Shown here piece after piece: positions 11,797 to 23,844 of a DNA stretch of 64,000 nucleotides. The first letter of the stretch is position 1. Every line of letters starts with the position of its first letter. This DNA is from Hypomyces perniciosus. Its lineage: Eukaryota; Ascomycota; Sordariomycetes; Hypocreales; Hypocreaceae. The position numbers were made by a program, and so were the translations under genes. Location of the stretch: positions 3,596,001 to 3,660,000 of the forward strand of contig SPDT01000004.1 of the NCBI GenBank assembly GCA_008477525.1. Reading direction: 5' to 3'. Below the pieces are notes generated by a model. That model was not told the origin of the DNA. It worked only from the letters and a program-made list of their open reading frames with translations, and did no database searches.

Positions 11797-12607
11797 TTAA
11801 TCCTCCTCGAGCTCAGGGTAGTGCCTCCAAATGCCATTCGCATACCCAACCCTCCTCTTACTCGCCAAATATGCCTTAATATTCGGGCGTTCCTTAACCG
11901 CTTCGTACAGCTTAAACACACCATCATACTCGCCCGACTCCTTAAGCTGAGCCACCGTCTTCGGGAACGCATACTGCGTGCCATCAACACACTACCTCAA
12001 TGTCAGCTCAATCTTCGAAAACAAGGGATCCTCCTCAACTCACCTGGAACAGCACCAAATCCGCATACGTGAGCCTCCCTCCATACAACCACACCCCCTC
12101 ACCACTCGCCTTCCCATCCAAAACCCTCTGCAAGTACCTCATATACTTGGGCAGCCTCTCCTCCCTAAACGCCTTGGCCCTCCTCTTCGCCTCCTCCTTC
12201 TGGTCTTCATAATCCAAGCTGGTCGCCACGGGATGATGCGTCTCATGCGGCTCCAGCAACAGCCCATCCAAAATCGTCAGCACAATCCCATTCAGATGAA
12301 ACCCGCCAACCTCATCCGCAGCGCCCAATCCCAAGCGAGGCGCCAAGTACTGCAAGATGTTGGGTGTCTGGCTAAGAAGTACATCGCCGTGCTTCAGCAA
12401 AGGAGGCGCAAAAATCGTTGGGTTCTTCTCGTCTCCGATATGTTCAGCGCCCGAGTAGTTCAGAACCGCAGCAACGGCTTCTTGTGGAGTTTTCGCGAGG
12501 TCGGCGTATGGAACGCCGGCTTCTTCAAAGAGCAGACGGACCAGCTCTCCACGACCTGGAATGCCAGGCCAGTAGATGAGTTCATAGGGGGGATTTTGTT
12601 GAGCCAT
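11797..12607 (-). CDS. glutathione S-transferase
   Basis: Predicted 252-aa cytosolic GST. Exon 1 is 12607-12044 and exon 2 is 11991-11797, joined in phase 0 by a 52-nt intron. The N-terminal thioredoxin-like domain begins YELIYWPGIPGRGELVRLLF (about residues 8-27), with the Tyr near residue 8 in the place of the catalytic residue of alpha/mu/pi/sigma-type enzymes, and continues to LLSQTPNILQYLAPR, where the SQT.. stretch corresponds to the glutathione gamma-glutamyl site. The all-helical C-domain runs through EAKRRAKAFREERLPKYMRYL and YGGRLTYADLVLF (N-capping box). It conjugates glutathione to electrophiles or reduces peroxides; substrate unknown. ATG 12607 is chosen over an upstream in-frame ATG (12646) because the family starts just before the first beta strand. 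It marks the left limit of the conserved, gene-dense part. Confidence 0.9.
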
Positions 12608-13375
12608 GATGATGATAAAGATGCCCAAGTTTGTTTGATGTTGCAAAGTTTATGGTTTTAGGTCATCGGTGGGGATTCCATGACTTTATACTCCAAATCA
12701 ATGTCAATCGACTTCCAATTCTGAAGCTTATACAGAGAAAGGACTGGTACACAGTGTAGGGGACTATAAGAGTGGGCTTCTGTACACAACATACCCGCTA
12801 TTCTTACCGCAATCTTTTGGTATCCAGCTAACGCCAGGACAGTGCGAACAGCTGCTCCTCCATACTGCTACGCCAATCGGCCTGTAAGTGGGCAAGTGGG
12901 TGGCCTACATGCAAGCTTAACAAATCGCCATCTGCATCAGTGTTCTTTTTCACTTATTGATTGAACGTGCTTTGGAATTAAATCCTTGGCTGATTAATGT
13001 ATTAGTCAGGATATGTCTCCATATTTCACTTCTGAAGCGGCATTTCGCAGATCAATTCTCGGACTTCGGGGCTCTGGTGGGCTCCGGTGGGCTCCGGCTG
13101 CATCTCTACAGGGTGCCAAGCATCTCCGGGATCCCGTCTTTTATATCATGATGCTTGACGTTGACTTCAAGGATTACTCAACAGGACTGTTCTGAGAGGT
13201 AATGATTTGTAACAATTAGTCAGTCAGGGAAAAACTAAGACTGAGAGTAATACGGAGTAGTCATGTCAACAAACCGCATGTATGGTGTTGATATGATGCT
13301 CCATAGCCATTGGTGATACTACTATCCCCTGTCTTTCCCCATCAATCTTCTCCTCGGTAAGCAAAGACCACCATC
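12608..13375. other. intergenic region
   Basis: Upstream region of the GST gene and downstream of the MYND gene. It holds a short tandem GGTGGGCTCC-type repeat at about 13070-13100 and a TACGGAGTAG motif at 13251-13260. No coding evidence. Confidence 0.5.
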
Positions 13376-15769
13376 CTACTTCCCTCCCTTCTTCTTGCTC
13401 TTCTTCTTCTTTGGCTTCTTCGTCTTCTTTTTAGTCTTGTCATCTTCTTTCGCTGTCGCATCCTTCGATCCGTCGTTTACGTCAGTGCAGTCCTCGTCGT
13501 CACTCATCTTGACATCATCAAGACTTCCATTCTCTTCAGTGGCATCTTCTTGCGTCTCGATGGCTGGATCATTGCCGTCCCCGAGCTTCGACCCACCATC
13601 CTCCTTATCTTCGGTGGATGATTCAGGTTCATAGTCCGGGTGAGGAAAAATCTGACCGTCACAGACGGCGATGCCGTACCACTTGAGCCACTCCTTACGA
13701 CTGAAATCCTCAGTCCTCTTCCATTCCATCCATCGTTCTGGCATGTTGTCGGCCCAACCGACCCAGCGATTAAAGTCTCGCGTTGTTGGGTTATCATGCT
13801 TTGCATGAATCAGTCTGTTGGGCCATCTGCGGGCAATTGTATTCTTGGACTTCACTTGCATACCCAGCAGTCCAGTTGTCATAACGCTGCGCACTTCTTT
13901 GGACTTGTTGCGAGGATCAAGAGCGAGGAAATCGTGTGTGGGGGAGTTCAAGAAGCTATTAAACCGTTATTAGCAACAAAAATGGAGGCCCATATGGGTA
14001 GTGACACTCACCGGTCAGAAAACTGGTCCCAGCTACGCCACATCAAGAGACCGATCCGTCGACGCATAGTTACAGCAAGTCGGTTCTGGTCAGTTGCAAT
14101 TCCCACTGGTGGAACATGCTTGTCCAGTGGAGTATTCGAAAAGGCATCCACCAGTAACTCTTCATCCGCCAGCTGCTTCTGGAGAGAGGGGAGCGGCTGT
14201 GTCACGCTCTCACGTGTAATAGTCAACATTGTTGCGAACGGATTTTCGTCCTGGTGACGCAAAAACCTGCTGAAAGCGACAAAGCACACCAAAGGGGCGA
14301 CATCCCAGAGGTCTCCGACCTTTCACTATCAGCACAATCATTCATTAAACGCATTTGAAGGGGAAGAACATTGCTAGGGATAGATACCTCGATCCGGTCA
14401 AACGCGAGTGGACCGTGTGATCCATAAGTTCGATAGATAAAGCCCGGAAGTTGTTCAGGCTCCTGAGCGTTGACATGAATCGACAGCGACACGTCTCTGA
14501 GTCTGAGTTGAAACTTGACGAGCAGATGACGGACGTAAAAGAACATTTTGCCGTAGACGTCATTTGGAGCAGGGCAGTCCTGGTAATCAAGCAATTCCAT
14601 CGGCCACTCACAAAGGGGCTCGGCCGTAGCACCAGCGGCAAAGCCATCGGTAGCAGTGAACAAAATCCTGCGACGAGTGAGAGTTGAGTAAGACCCAAGT
14701 TCTCGGGGGGGATGCTTACGGGTTTAGGACGTCGAAGCCATCTCGAGGGTGACCATATGGCAAAAGAATTCCATCTTGTCGCCACTTCATCATCCCCGCC
14801 GCTCGTGCTCGAGTCATCCTCGCTAAAGCTCGCCCCAACGGCTCACCAAACTTCTTCAAGTCCAGAAGCCTGAGAAGCTGTGCATTTTCATGGCTCATGG
14901 AAGGTATTGCAAGGAATTTCCGAAGGCTCAACCACTCATTGTAATTCAGGTCAATCTTCAATTCAGCATTCGGAGTGGACCAGCTTCCTCTACAGTAATC
15001 TCCCGGCATGGCACCCGAGTTGTAGAAGTCGTCGACGTCGGCAAAAAGCCTTTCCAGAGGGCGCCCCACTACTTTCTCGATATATTGATATTGTTCGGTG
15101 GTCATCTTGGCAGAGTACCACAGATGGACGACCGCTTCGGCGTTGAGAGCTGGATCTTGCGTGCGGTCAAAAAGCAGGAGCAGTGAGAAGAGTGTCCGGA
15201 CGACGTGTGGCGCGGACACCTCGGAAATCACTACGTTGAACTTGGGAGACGCTGTCTCTGGAAGATTGACAACCGAATAGATGAGGTGTCGCAGTGATGA
15301 ATCTAGGGGTGTTACCAACATGTCCATGCCCATGGCTCTGATTGGGGATTAGGGGAGGGGAGGACTCACTGCCACTCAAGAGAATATTCAACGTCTCGCT
15401 ATAGTACGCTCCCTCGTTCTTCTCAAGGTTCAAAATATCCGTCGCGGCATACTCGCCCCAAAACCGCACGCCGTTGAAGACGGGCTGTTCGAAATCAGAT
15501 TGATCAGCCGGGTCATTCTGGATGTCCTTTGAACAGGTCGCCTTGTGATCTTCCCAGTGCGCCTGTCGGCATACTTCGTCGCAGTACTTTTCTCACCATC
15601 AGCCAGTTGAACAGGGGCAAACAACTTGACGACCCTAACATACAGAAACAAGTAGACACTTTGGACAGTGAATATGAGGAGTCCCTGGACAAGGCTTGTC
15701 ATCTCTGTCACGAGCCGAGCATGTTGGCTGCGTGAGGGGAAGCAGTTCTTCTTCCAAGTCGATAGCCAT
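13376..15769 (-). CDS. MYND zinc finger / DUF4470 protein
   Basis: Predicted 708-aa protein from six exons: 15769-15644, 15586-15370, 15335-14720, 14667-14388, 14319-14012 and 13955-13376. Residues 17-60 form a MYND finger with ligands C17, C27, C35, C38, C44, C48, H52/H56 and C60 (ending YCDEVCRQAHWEDHKATC); the intron falls inside the finger. A DUF4470 domain follows (LSGxMGMDMLVTPLDSSLRH then VHLWYSAKM), then a long conserved region ending in FDRIEVGDLWDVAPL and WRSWDQFSD. The C-terminus is acidic, then lysine-rich (KKPKKKKSKKKG), like a nucleolar or nucleic-acid-binding tail. MYND fingers usually bind proline-rich partners; the role of this fungal family is unknown. The frame closes at every junction; the exon 2/3 acceptor (CAGAG) is the least certain. 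A MYND gene of this build is common in ascomycetes. Confidence 0.8.
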
Positions 15770-15940
15770 GATACCAAAGAAATCGCGCTCTCTAAAGTAG
15801 AAATCGTATTAGCAGCAAACAGGAGGGGATGCGATGGGATCCAGGGGCATCCAACAGAGTCAGTATTGCAAAAATGAGGAGGAGAGAAAATGGTGACAAC
15901 AGGAGAAAGCAGAAATGGGAAAGCCGAAGCAGCGGAAGCC

Positions 15941-15970
15941 TCAGGTCCTCAGGTCCTCAGGTCCTCAGGT
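15941..15970. repeat. TCAGGTCC tandem repeat, 3.75 copies
   Basis: An 8-nt unit TCAGGTCC is repeated without error just upstream of the MYND gene start, probably in its promoter or 5' leader. Function unknown. Confidence 0.85.
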
Positions 15971-16256
15971 GGTGGGCAACTGCAAGAGCCGCGGAACCGT
16001 TAGGGAACCGCGCAGCTGGAACTGGAACTTCTCGCCTATTTCTATTTTTTTTTTCACGCTCGGAGCCGTTGGCCGATTCGATACTCTACCAAAGAATCCC
16101 CAAGGCGGCAAACACCGTGAACAGACATTAGTCATTATACGACCCTTCTAATACCAAATCTCCAAATAGTAAACGGTCCTCGTCTCGGAAGAAGCCGCCA
16201 AAACCACCGCTATGCCACCAAGTCTAGAGAACGAAAGAAACAACGGCTCCCCCCCC

Positions 16257-17738
16257 TTATGGGGGGACGCATTGCAAGGCACTAAAGCCATCACTCCATC
16301 TAAGGCCTCCCATGATGGCGATCATCACCACCAGGGCCACCACCACACTGCTCGCCCCGTAGATGTACGCGTTCTTCCGCTTGAGGCTGCTCAGCTCGGC
16401 TACCCACGTCGAAATCGTCGTCAGGCACCCGCAGAACCCGTCCTCAATACCCTGAAGCACCTGGCACCCGATCACTCCTCCAAGGGGCACATGCGCAATG
16501 TCCCACGACATGCCTAATATCGCTGTCCCCAGCACATTGGCAACGAATGTCCCTAGCGGGAATGAAGCAATCTTCCCGTTCAGATGTACCGAGAGATAAA
16601 ACCTCGCAAGGCAGCCCAGTGGTCCAAAGACTATAGCAAATAGAATCTCGCCACGCCACACATTGTGTGGTGGAAAGATGGCTAACAAAACAGCCCCAAG
16701 CCAACATCCCCAGCCCAGCAACACTGCAAGAGGATCAAGAATCTTGCGTGTGATGGGATATGGTATTGATGGGGTAAATGGCTCGGACGCAATGGCCAGA
16801 TGTGCCCCAACAAACAACCCAGCTAACGAAAGAGACACCGTCGTGATAATGACAGCCAACAGTGCCATAAATGAATATCCGCCATTCCTATGGGGAGAAC
16901 CAAGCCCAGGGGTGACCATCTCATTCGACAACGCCAAGAATATATCCCGAATGAAACTCGAGAAGCTCGTAAAGCTGCCACAAAAGCCGGTCGCCAGGCC
17001 GATATACAGCGGGATGGTCTTCTTCGTTGCTAAATGCGTCTCCTTCGCCGCAACCAGATCTATGGCCTGTCGTTCCTGTCCCGAGCCGCTCTCCCCGTCG
17101 AGTTTCTTGTCCTTGGCTTTTGCAATCAGTTGGTCGTACGTCGGCGTCCCCCACTCGTGGCGAAACAACATGCGGTCCTCGGATAGAAAGCCCATGATCA
17201 GACTGCCACCGAAGTTGGCCCAGATGGTGCTGAATATAACAGGGGTGCCGGGGTATGTCGTCAACGCTGTCAAACCCACACGCGCAAGTGTACCAAAGAT
17301 GGCAAAGAACACCAGATACGACAGGGTATAAATCTGAGTCGCCAGCCTTGACACGGTTCTCTCCCCGGCGTCTTCCGCCGTCTCGATATCAGGTTGCGCC
17401 TCTGTAGTAGCATCCTGTATTCTTTGTTCCTCTTGATCGCGACGTCTCGTCTCTTCGAGGCTCCGATGCGTGTATACAGGTGCTTCTGTAACATTCTCTA
17501 CCGGACCCGTAGCCGCCAGTTCGTCGAGATTGGTCCAGCTGCCCGGGGCATCGTAGTTCCCTGCGTCAACGCCGGATCTGCGACTGGTTTCACCAATTGG
17601 CGCGCTTCCTGTCGCATCGGAGCTGGAGAGCTGGACCGGCGCTATAGGAGCGACATCGTCAATGTTGCGATACGATTCGGGAGCATCGTAGGCAGCCGAA
17701 GAAGATCGAGGGCTCGGTTCGCGCGCCGAGGAATTCAT
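16257..17738 (-). CDS. FEX1: fluoride export protein, two fused CrcB/Fluc domains
   Basis: Single-exon 493-aa membrane protein. The first 130 or so residues are hydrophilic and low in complexity. Two CrcB-type domains follow in one chain: the first has GFLSEDRMLF and TGFCGSFTSFSSFIRD, the second has TFVANVLGTAILGMSWD and GFCGCLTTISTWVAE. The GFCG(S/C)xT(S/T)xS blocks are the signature polar tracks of fluoride channels. Eukaryotic FEX proteins carry both halves fused as here, and sit in the plasma membrane to let fluoride out. ATG 17738 is the first ATG of the frame; the frame itself opens a little earlier at a GTG. At the 3' side the gene ends in a G-rich stretch (CCCCCC TTATGGGGGG around 16250-16268). 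Divergent neighbour is FUR1, with an 892-bp shared upstream region. Confidence 0.9.
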   Translation of the reverse strand: MNSSAREPSPRSSSAAYDAPESYRNIDDVAPIAPVQLSSSDATGSAPIGETSRRSGVDAGNYDAPGSWTNLDELAATGPVENVTEAPVYTHRSLEETRRRDQEEQRIQDATTEAQPDIETAEDAGERTVSRLATQIYTLSYLVFFAIFGTLARVGLTALTTYPGTPVIFSTIWANFGGSLIMGFLSEDRMLFRHEWGTPTYDQLIAKAKDKKLDGESGSGQERQAIDLVAAKETHLATKKTIPLYIGLATGFCGSFTSFSSFIRDIFLALSNEMVTPGLGSPHRNGGYSFMALLAVIITTVSLSLAGLFVGAHLAIASEPFTPSIPYPITRKILDPLAVLLGWGCWLGAVLLAIFPPHNVWRGEILFAIVFGPLGCLARFYLSVHLNGKIASFPLGTFVANVLGTAILGMSWDIAHVPLGGVIGCQVLQGIEDGFCGCLTTISTWVAELSSLKRKNAYIYGASSVVVALVVMIAIMGGLRWSDGFSALQCVPP

Positions 17739-18630
17739 TGTTGGTTCGTGTTTGGCTGTTCCGGGACGTGGTTTCTCATACACGGTGTTTGGGAATTGTA
17801 TATCTAGGAATACCTAGGCACCAGGCCTAGATCAAGCCATACCGCGCATCATATTCTACTTCGGGCCAGTGTGGCAAAAGATATCATCATGATGATCCTA
17901 CGGCCGCGCCGTTGACAGTCCGAAGTTCGGCGCGAAGAGTGCCGAGAATCAGCCGATGGATTGGGGTTGTCTCGGTGGATGCCGAAGTCTCCCAAGTCAT
18001 GGAGACTCGACTTGAATACTACTAGTACATAGTCTCAAGCACACCGCCATGACGACGATTCGTTTGGTTTCAAAGACATTCGTCCCGTGTCGATTTCGAC
18101 GGATTCAATGCTAAAGATGAATAAAAAAAGCTCTTTATTTACGGATACGAACGGGGGCCGTTGAGGGGCTTCCTGCACTGCAGCCTTGATACCAAATGGA
18201 GCGCCAAGATCGAAAGCCGAGCTGGGGTCTGACGGGACTCTCCGAAGCCCGTCGTTGGACTCGTTCTGGAGTTCTGGAGCTCTCCACTCGAGATTGACGA
18301 TTGGGGATCGATCCTATCCTATCATATCCTATCCTATCCTATCCTATCCTATCCTTTAGCTCACAGGGACACCCCGCCCCCACCTCCAGATGGCAGTGGC
18401 CCAACTATCCCCGTAATGCAGCCCGTATCGTCTCGGTAGGCCTGCTATTAATCTACCAAGAGCCGTCCGCTGTTTCTCTCCTCTCGTCTTCTTCTTCTTC
18501 TTCTTCCCTCTCTCTCTTCCCTCTCTCTCTTCTCTCTCCCCTTGGCCTTGTCCCAGCACCCGTTGGTGCTCTATTCTATCACATCACGAACGCTATAGCC
18601 CTATCCTCGTTTACACGTACCGCCTCCACA
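17739..18630. promoter_or_regulatory. shared upstream region of fluoride exporter and FUR1
   Basis: An 892-bp spacer between divergent starts. The FUR1 side has a TATCC pentanucleotide repeat, then a long pyrimidine (CT/TTC) tract at about 18477-18542, a common feature near fungal transcription starts. No defined operator could be named. Confidence 0.5.
18311..18355. repeat. (TATCC)n microsatellite, about 9 units
   Basis: Pentanucleotide ATCCT/TATCC runs from 18311 to 18355 with one variant unit (ATCAT). It lies about 280 bp upstream of the FUR1 start codon. Confidence 0.9.
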
Positions 18631-19445
18631 ATGACGTCCCTCCCATCCAATGTCCACGTCTCCCAACACCCCAGCTTGCTGGCCAAGCTCAGCCAGCTAC
18701 GCTCCAAGTCCGCCAGCTCCAGAGAGGTTCAATCTCTAGTCCACGAGATCTCCCTCATCGTCGCCTGCGAGGCCCTAAGCAAGGCTATAACACCAACCCA
18801 GGGACCAAAGGTAAGCCCTGCCTCCCTATCCCGGTATAACCAAACCGTCTGTATAGTATACTAACCCCGGATCTACAGGATCAAACACCCCTTGGCTTCG
18901 AATACACAACCGTAGCCTCCGAGCCCAGCACCATGTGCATAGTCCCCATCCTCCGCTCTGGCCTCGGCATGGTCGAAGGTCAGCCATACATACACCTACT
19001 ACTCATATCTCCAGTTCACCCCAGCTAATCAGTCACAGCCGTACAAACAATGCTGCCCAACGCCGTCCCCGTCCACCACCTCGGCATGTACCGCGAGCCA
19101 ACGACCCTCGACCCCGTCGAATACTACAACAATCTCCCCCATCACATCGCCTCTTCCAAGGACGGCAGCAACCCCAGTTCTCTCGCCATTCTCGTTGACC
19201 CCATCATCGCTACCGGCGGTACATGCGCCGCTGCCATCTCAACCCTGCGCGAGTGGGGTGCCAAGCGTGTCATTGTCATGGCCGTTCTGGGCGCCGAGGA
19301 GGGTGTCAGGAAAGCCGCTGCGGAGTGGCCTGAGGGCACGGAGATTTGGATCGCCGGTGTGGATAAGGAGTTGACGAGAGACGGCATGTTGAAGCCTGGT
19401 TTAGGTGATGTTGGAGACCGCCTGTTCTTGACCATTGGAAAATAG
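18631..19445 (+). CDS. FUR1: uracil phosphoribosyltransferase
   Basis: Predicted 228-aa enzyme of pyrimidine salvage, making UMP from uracil and PRPP. Exons are 18631-18810, 18879-18978 and 19039-19445. Landmarks: VHVSQHPSLLAKLSQLR at the start, CIVPILRSGLGMVE (substrate-side loop), HLGMYREPTTLDPVEYYNNL (flap region), the PRPP-binding loop ILVDPIIATGGTCAAA at about residues 144-159, and the C-terminal uracil-contact region IWIAGVDKELTRDGMLKPGLGDVGDRLF. Length fits the family (about 210-250 aa). ATG 18631 follows the CT-rich leader and starts directly before the family's first block. In fungi loss of this enzyme gives resistance to 5-fluorouracil. It runs convergently with LIG4, with 142 bp between the stop codons. 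Confidence 0.95.
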
Positions 19446-19587
19446 ACGGCGATGCTATTTGGGGGAACGGGGATGTTATTGAAAGTTATGTACTAAGCAG
19501 GCGTGTGATAAAGCTGACAACATCATGAATTCGTACATTATGTTAATACAACCACAATACCATAACCCAAGAACCGCTTCCAAGTCG

Positions 19588-22500
19588 TCATTGAATGGAG
19601 TACTGCTCCTCATCCAGTAACGTCTTTTCTCTCCAGCTATCCTGCACCCACATCCCATCAACCATCCTCGGCATCACTCGCCGGGAGCTGAGTTCCTTGC
19701 GTAACGCCTGGGTTGCCTCCCCAACTGCCATGGGATCCTCTCCAGCCACCACGACATGAGTCAGTGATGAATCACTCACGTCGTCTCGACACATACCACC
19801 CCCGTACTTGACGTACCGCTCCAACTTATAAACAAGATCCTTGCTTGCGGCATCCACGGCATGGAAATGGACAATACACCGCTGAAACATAAAGCTTCGC
19901 AGATGAGACAGATCCTTCCCGTGTTGCTCCAGTTGCTCCAAGAATTCAGCTTTGTTGAAAGACTCAAGACTCTCGAGCTTCGGCATATCTTGAAGAAGTT
20001 CCCTTAATTCGTCGACTGACACATCTCGTGCAAAGCTGTCTCCGTATTGATCTGTGTTCTGTGACGCCGCTGCCTTCAAGTCATCAGTGACGTGAAGCAA
20101 GTGGGCATCCTCGTATGGTAGGAGAAATCCTCCATCGGGCTGCTCCAGACAGTCTTTGATCCATTTTGGGCGGATAATGTCGACATCGCCACTTTTGATC
20201 AGACTCGCAACTTTCACGACGTTCTTGTCTGCAATGAGCACCATGTTTGTTCCTGCAGCGGCTCGCTGTGAAATTGACCCTCCATTCTCCTTGAGGATGG
20301 TTTCCAATTGTGTCTTTGTCTTCTTGTAGGGCTTGTTCGAATCAGAAAGCACACAAAACTCAAGGCCCTCGAAAACCTTGGACTTTTCTCCCTTATACTC
20401 CACAGGTGCTGTGTCATCCCCTGCAATCACAATCTCTCTTTTAACACGTTTCGGTTTCCGCCTTTTCCTGTCCTCTACTTTCATTTCTTTCTCCTTTGAC
20501 TCTTCGTCGACTCTCTGCTTCAATTCTTGGAATTCTTCCAGCGACAGAGCAGTATCCCAGCTGCGATCCAGCCGCAGCCGTCGGAATCGAGGGAATCGAA
20601 GAGTGAAACCTCGAGCGAACTGATCTGAAGGGCCCACGCTGGCTGCTTTCACCGACACCACGACTGAGTCTTTTGGACGAATCCATACATCTGGTCGTTC
20701 ATATTGTTTAGCCTCACCGCCCCCAAGCTCAACGAACTCAGACGGCGGGTTCTTCTGGTCCCATTCAATCCATTTGCCGTCTGTCCGATGCCGAATTTCA
20801 GCGTAGTCTTCTCCGCGAAACCCGCCGCCGACTTTGAAGAAACTAAAACATTTCTCGGGATTGGCACCAGCTTGGATGTGATTCTGAGTAACCCGGAGGC
20901 CGCATAGGAAGCTCGATAATATCCCACCACGTTTGCCAGAGCCATAGTAGCCCCCAATAATGACGCAGTCGAGAGACTCGCCAAATTCTGACATATACTC
21001 TGGTTTGACCTTGAGCCAGTCATCGTTTCGGCTGTTTAGGCGATACATGGACCGTGGGTTCTTCAGAACAAGACCCTCTGATGCGTTGGCAACCACTTCT
21101 CGTAAGAGAGGCTCGATTGCATCTGCAGAAGTAGCGCTCGTATATGTATGGATCTCAAGTCGTCGATGAACAGGTTTGATTGCCTTTTCCAGAGCACGGT
21201 GACGGTCGCGAAGTGTGTACTGCGTCAGTTGCTTATCATTCAGGTACAGGATATCGAATACCCGGAATAAGGGACGATGACCAGCGGCGTCCGAGTTGGA
21301 TTTGTTTTGTTGTTCCGCAATCGCAGCCGTCTTCAATGTCCCAAAAGGTACTATTTTATCAACGCCCATGTCCCAGGTGATCATCTCGCCATCCAGAATC
21401 AGGTTCCGCACCCCAGATGGAAACGCGTCCTTGAGGTATCTCGTCAAACTTGAATTGTCATCGAGCAGCCCATTGCCGTAAAGGTAGGTATAGTCCTTGG
21501 CCTTTCTCGACCAGAAGCAAAACTTTCGACCACCAGGATGGTCGGCATCTTCAATCATGTGCATCTGTATTCGCTCGCCATCAAGCTTTTCTTCGATCCA
21601 GAATTCAGGATCATCTTCTGTCGGGCGCAATAGCTCGGTCATCTTTTGGAATGACGCTGGCATCTGAAACTGTGCCAGCTGGGGCTGGAAGCACTGCATC
21701 AAGGACATTCCCGCCTCTTCCTGCTCGAGTCTCAATTCAGGGTCGTAAAGCTCCCAGCACACGCGCCTCAGACTTGACGAAACACTGAATAAGGCTTCTC
21801 CATCGGGATGCCATAGAAAAAGGAAGGTTTTCTCAGTCGCGCCGACTTTCATTTGCTTCAGAACAATGCGAATGAGCCACATAAGCTCTTCCGCATTCAT
21901 GCGATTATAAAATGTCTCGAAGATGCGCAGATTTTCGGCCTCGCCTGCGGCCAGTTTGTCCAACTGTTCGTTGACTTCAGCGATGGTCATGTCACCCACT
22001 TCTGTGCGCATAGGTCGCTTGGAGATGACCTCGAAACATCGGCCCGCGAAATCGCCAGCAAGACGCGATGCCGTCGTCTGTCCAGGAAGCTTCCAGTGCA
22101 GAAGATTGTAACCATCCTCAGAATTTTTGTCGATTTTCATAAGCTTGACGAGTAGCTTCCCTATAGCATTCTCTTTCAAACCGTAAACGCCGCGATCGCG
22201 GTCTTTGTCAGGGAGAATAAGCCGCAATGCGGGATAGATGTCGTCGCCAACTTCTTTTCGCCATCGAGTGATGAACCTCTCAATGATATGCCGGCGCTGT
22301 TCTTGTGGTGATAAGTGATTAACACCATGTGGTCCCTTCTTGCTAACCGCGCCACCAGACGGCTGCTTCTTATTCTCATTCAATGGGTTGAATAATGCCC
22401 GGAACAGCTCTGAGAACTTGAGCGTCTTGGAGTGGTTCCTCGGTTTGTTGGGATACCTGGACCCGCATTAGCAGCACAACGTCTGGCGATTTGCAGACAA

Positions 22501-22616
22501 ACCGACTTTTGTTCCAGTTCCTCCTTGGTCATCCCAAACGATCCGTATTGTATTTCTTCCTCTCTCAGCGCATCCTCATCGGGAGACTTGCGCTCTCTCG
22601 CCTTGAACTGGCTCAT
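19588..22616 (-). CDS. LIG4: DNA ligase IV
   Basis: Predicted 992-aa ATP-dependent DNA ligase of non-homologous end joining. Exon 1 is 22616-22507 and exon 2 is 22456-19588 (50-nt intron with a GTCGGT donor). The N-terminal ligase domain includes KFSELF and GQTTASRLAGDFA. The adenylation site is WIEEKLDGERIQMHM, with the active lysine near residue 327; further nucleotidyltransferase motifs are LILDGEMITWD, EGLVLKNPRSMY and DWLKVKPEY, followed by the OB-fold (FARGFTLRFPRFRRLRLDRSWDTAL split by the RF motif). Two BRCT domains close the protein (FEGLEFCVLSD and, at the end, FHAVDAASKDLVYKLERYVK with GMCRDDVS), as needed for binding the Xrcc4/Lif1 partner. A basic KDRKRRKPKRVKR-like stretch before the BRCTs may be a nuclear signal. 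Nuclear. No break seen. Confidence 0.95.
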
Positions 22617-23844
22617 TGTGTGTTTGACGGACTGATCCTCCTAGACAATTAAGTACTTTGAAGCCTCAAGACCATATTATGCCAAAATTGAGTGGTTGTA
22701 TTTAAGAAGAAGAGTGAATTAGAAAAAAAATACTGCAGTTTGGTCAAGTCAGAGAGTCGCGCCTCTTGTGGGACTTGAACATGCAGCGCGAATGGCAGTG
22801 TGAGGTCATCAATACTAGGCAGATGTGGAGCTTTGGGAGCTGCTGCCTACGAGAACAATCGCGTTCGCGCGCTTATGTAATCGGCACCCCTTAAGCACAA
22901 CCCGTCTCGGCATATCCGTTTACACCTTCAATCTTCCACATACTATCCCAATTCCAAGTTTACCGAATATTAAATCATCTCCGCATTTCTTGGAGCCAAA
23001 ACAATCAAGCTTGAAACAAGACACTATCGCGGTGGTGCTCAATCATCATCCGTCACGATTGACTGCAAGATGATGTTCAACAGACCTCTTCTCAGGATCC
23101 CCGGGTTGAGTGTGCTACTGATCGCTCCCCATGTGACAACTAACTCTCCCATTCAGTCCTATGCTTCTTGAAGAGATACCATGTGCAATGTCGTGGTTTG
23201 AAAAGGCCGATCTCGCTCCATCTTTGGTGGCTTGTTCATGCCCAACCCAGAGCACCAAGCAGCCAAAACAACACAAACAGTGCACAGTAACACTCGGGTT
23301 CTTTTCTTAGATCAAGGATGATACAGAATCACAAATACACTCTTGACGAGGAGACGGCATTGAACCACAATTCAGCGTCTCAATCATGCCCAGTACGACC
23401 CGCCCTACCATAGCCCCAGAGGACAGTGTCACCAAATCGCATCGCAAACTCGCCAGTCCCTCTGGTTTGCTGTCCTCCCGTCCTTCCACAGAATCGACTC
23501 TACTAGCCATTTGCCGTTTCAAATCTCCAAGTGGAAAGAATTGCTCAAACCCGATCATTATGTTAGAGGCAAGTGTTTCCCCTCGGTGAACCTTCCCAGT
23601 GTCCCTCGCGACCAGAGCATTTTTATCCAGAACAGCGGACATGCCTCATCTATAAAATTCAGCCCCTTTTCGCGTCCAGCTATCACGAAGATTGCGTATG
23701 GCAGTTGTGCCAGCATTCAGTCCTACAGATTGTATTCTCATACAAGTCCTCTTTTGCTCCACATGCCCCCTTTTAGCAGCCTCTCCTTCGGTTCAACTAT
23801 CAATTCATCAAGCCAAGTATCAGAAGAGAAACCCTCTCGCAAGC
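22617..23844. other. intergenic region between LIG4 and the amidoligase-like gene
   Basis: Serves as upstream region for both divergent genes. Open frames (for example minus 23307-23642, 111 codons) show no family likeness. The frame of the next gene is open for 51 codons ahead of the chosen ATG. Confidence 0.45.

Noticed and set aside
16663..17331. 222-codon plus-strand frame
   Set aside because: Exactly antisense to the fluoride exporter, whose motifs are clear on the other strand.
18301..18630. Upstream in-frame extension of FUR1
   Set aside because: Consists of repeat-derived Ser/Pro/Leu sequence from the TATCC and CT tracts; the family starts at ATG 18631.
22755..22800. GTGGGACTTGAACATGC, like a minus-strand tRNA T-arm
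   Set aside because: No complementary acceptor stem or D-arm found within 90 bases.
23307..23642. 111-codon minus-strand frame upstream of the amidoligase-like gene
   Set aside because: No family likeness and lies in the probable promoter region.
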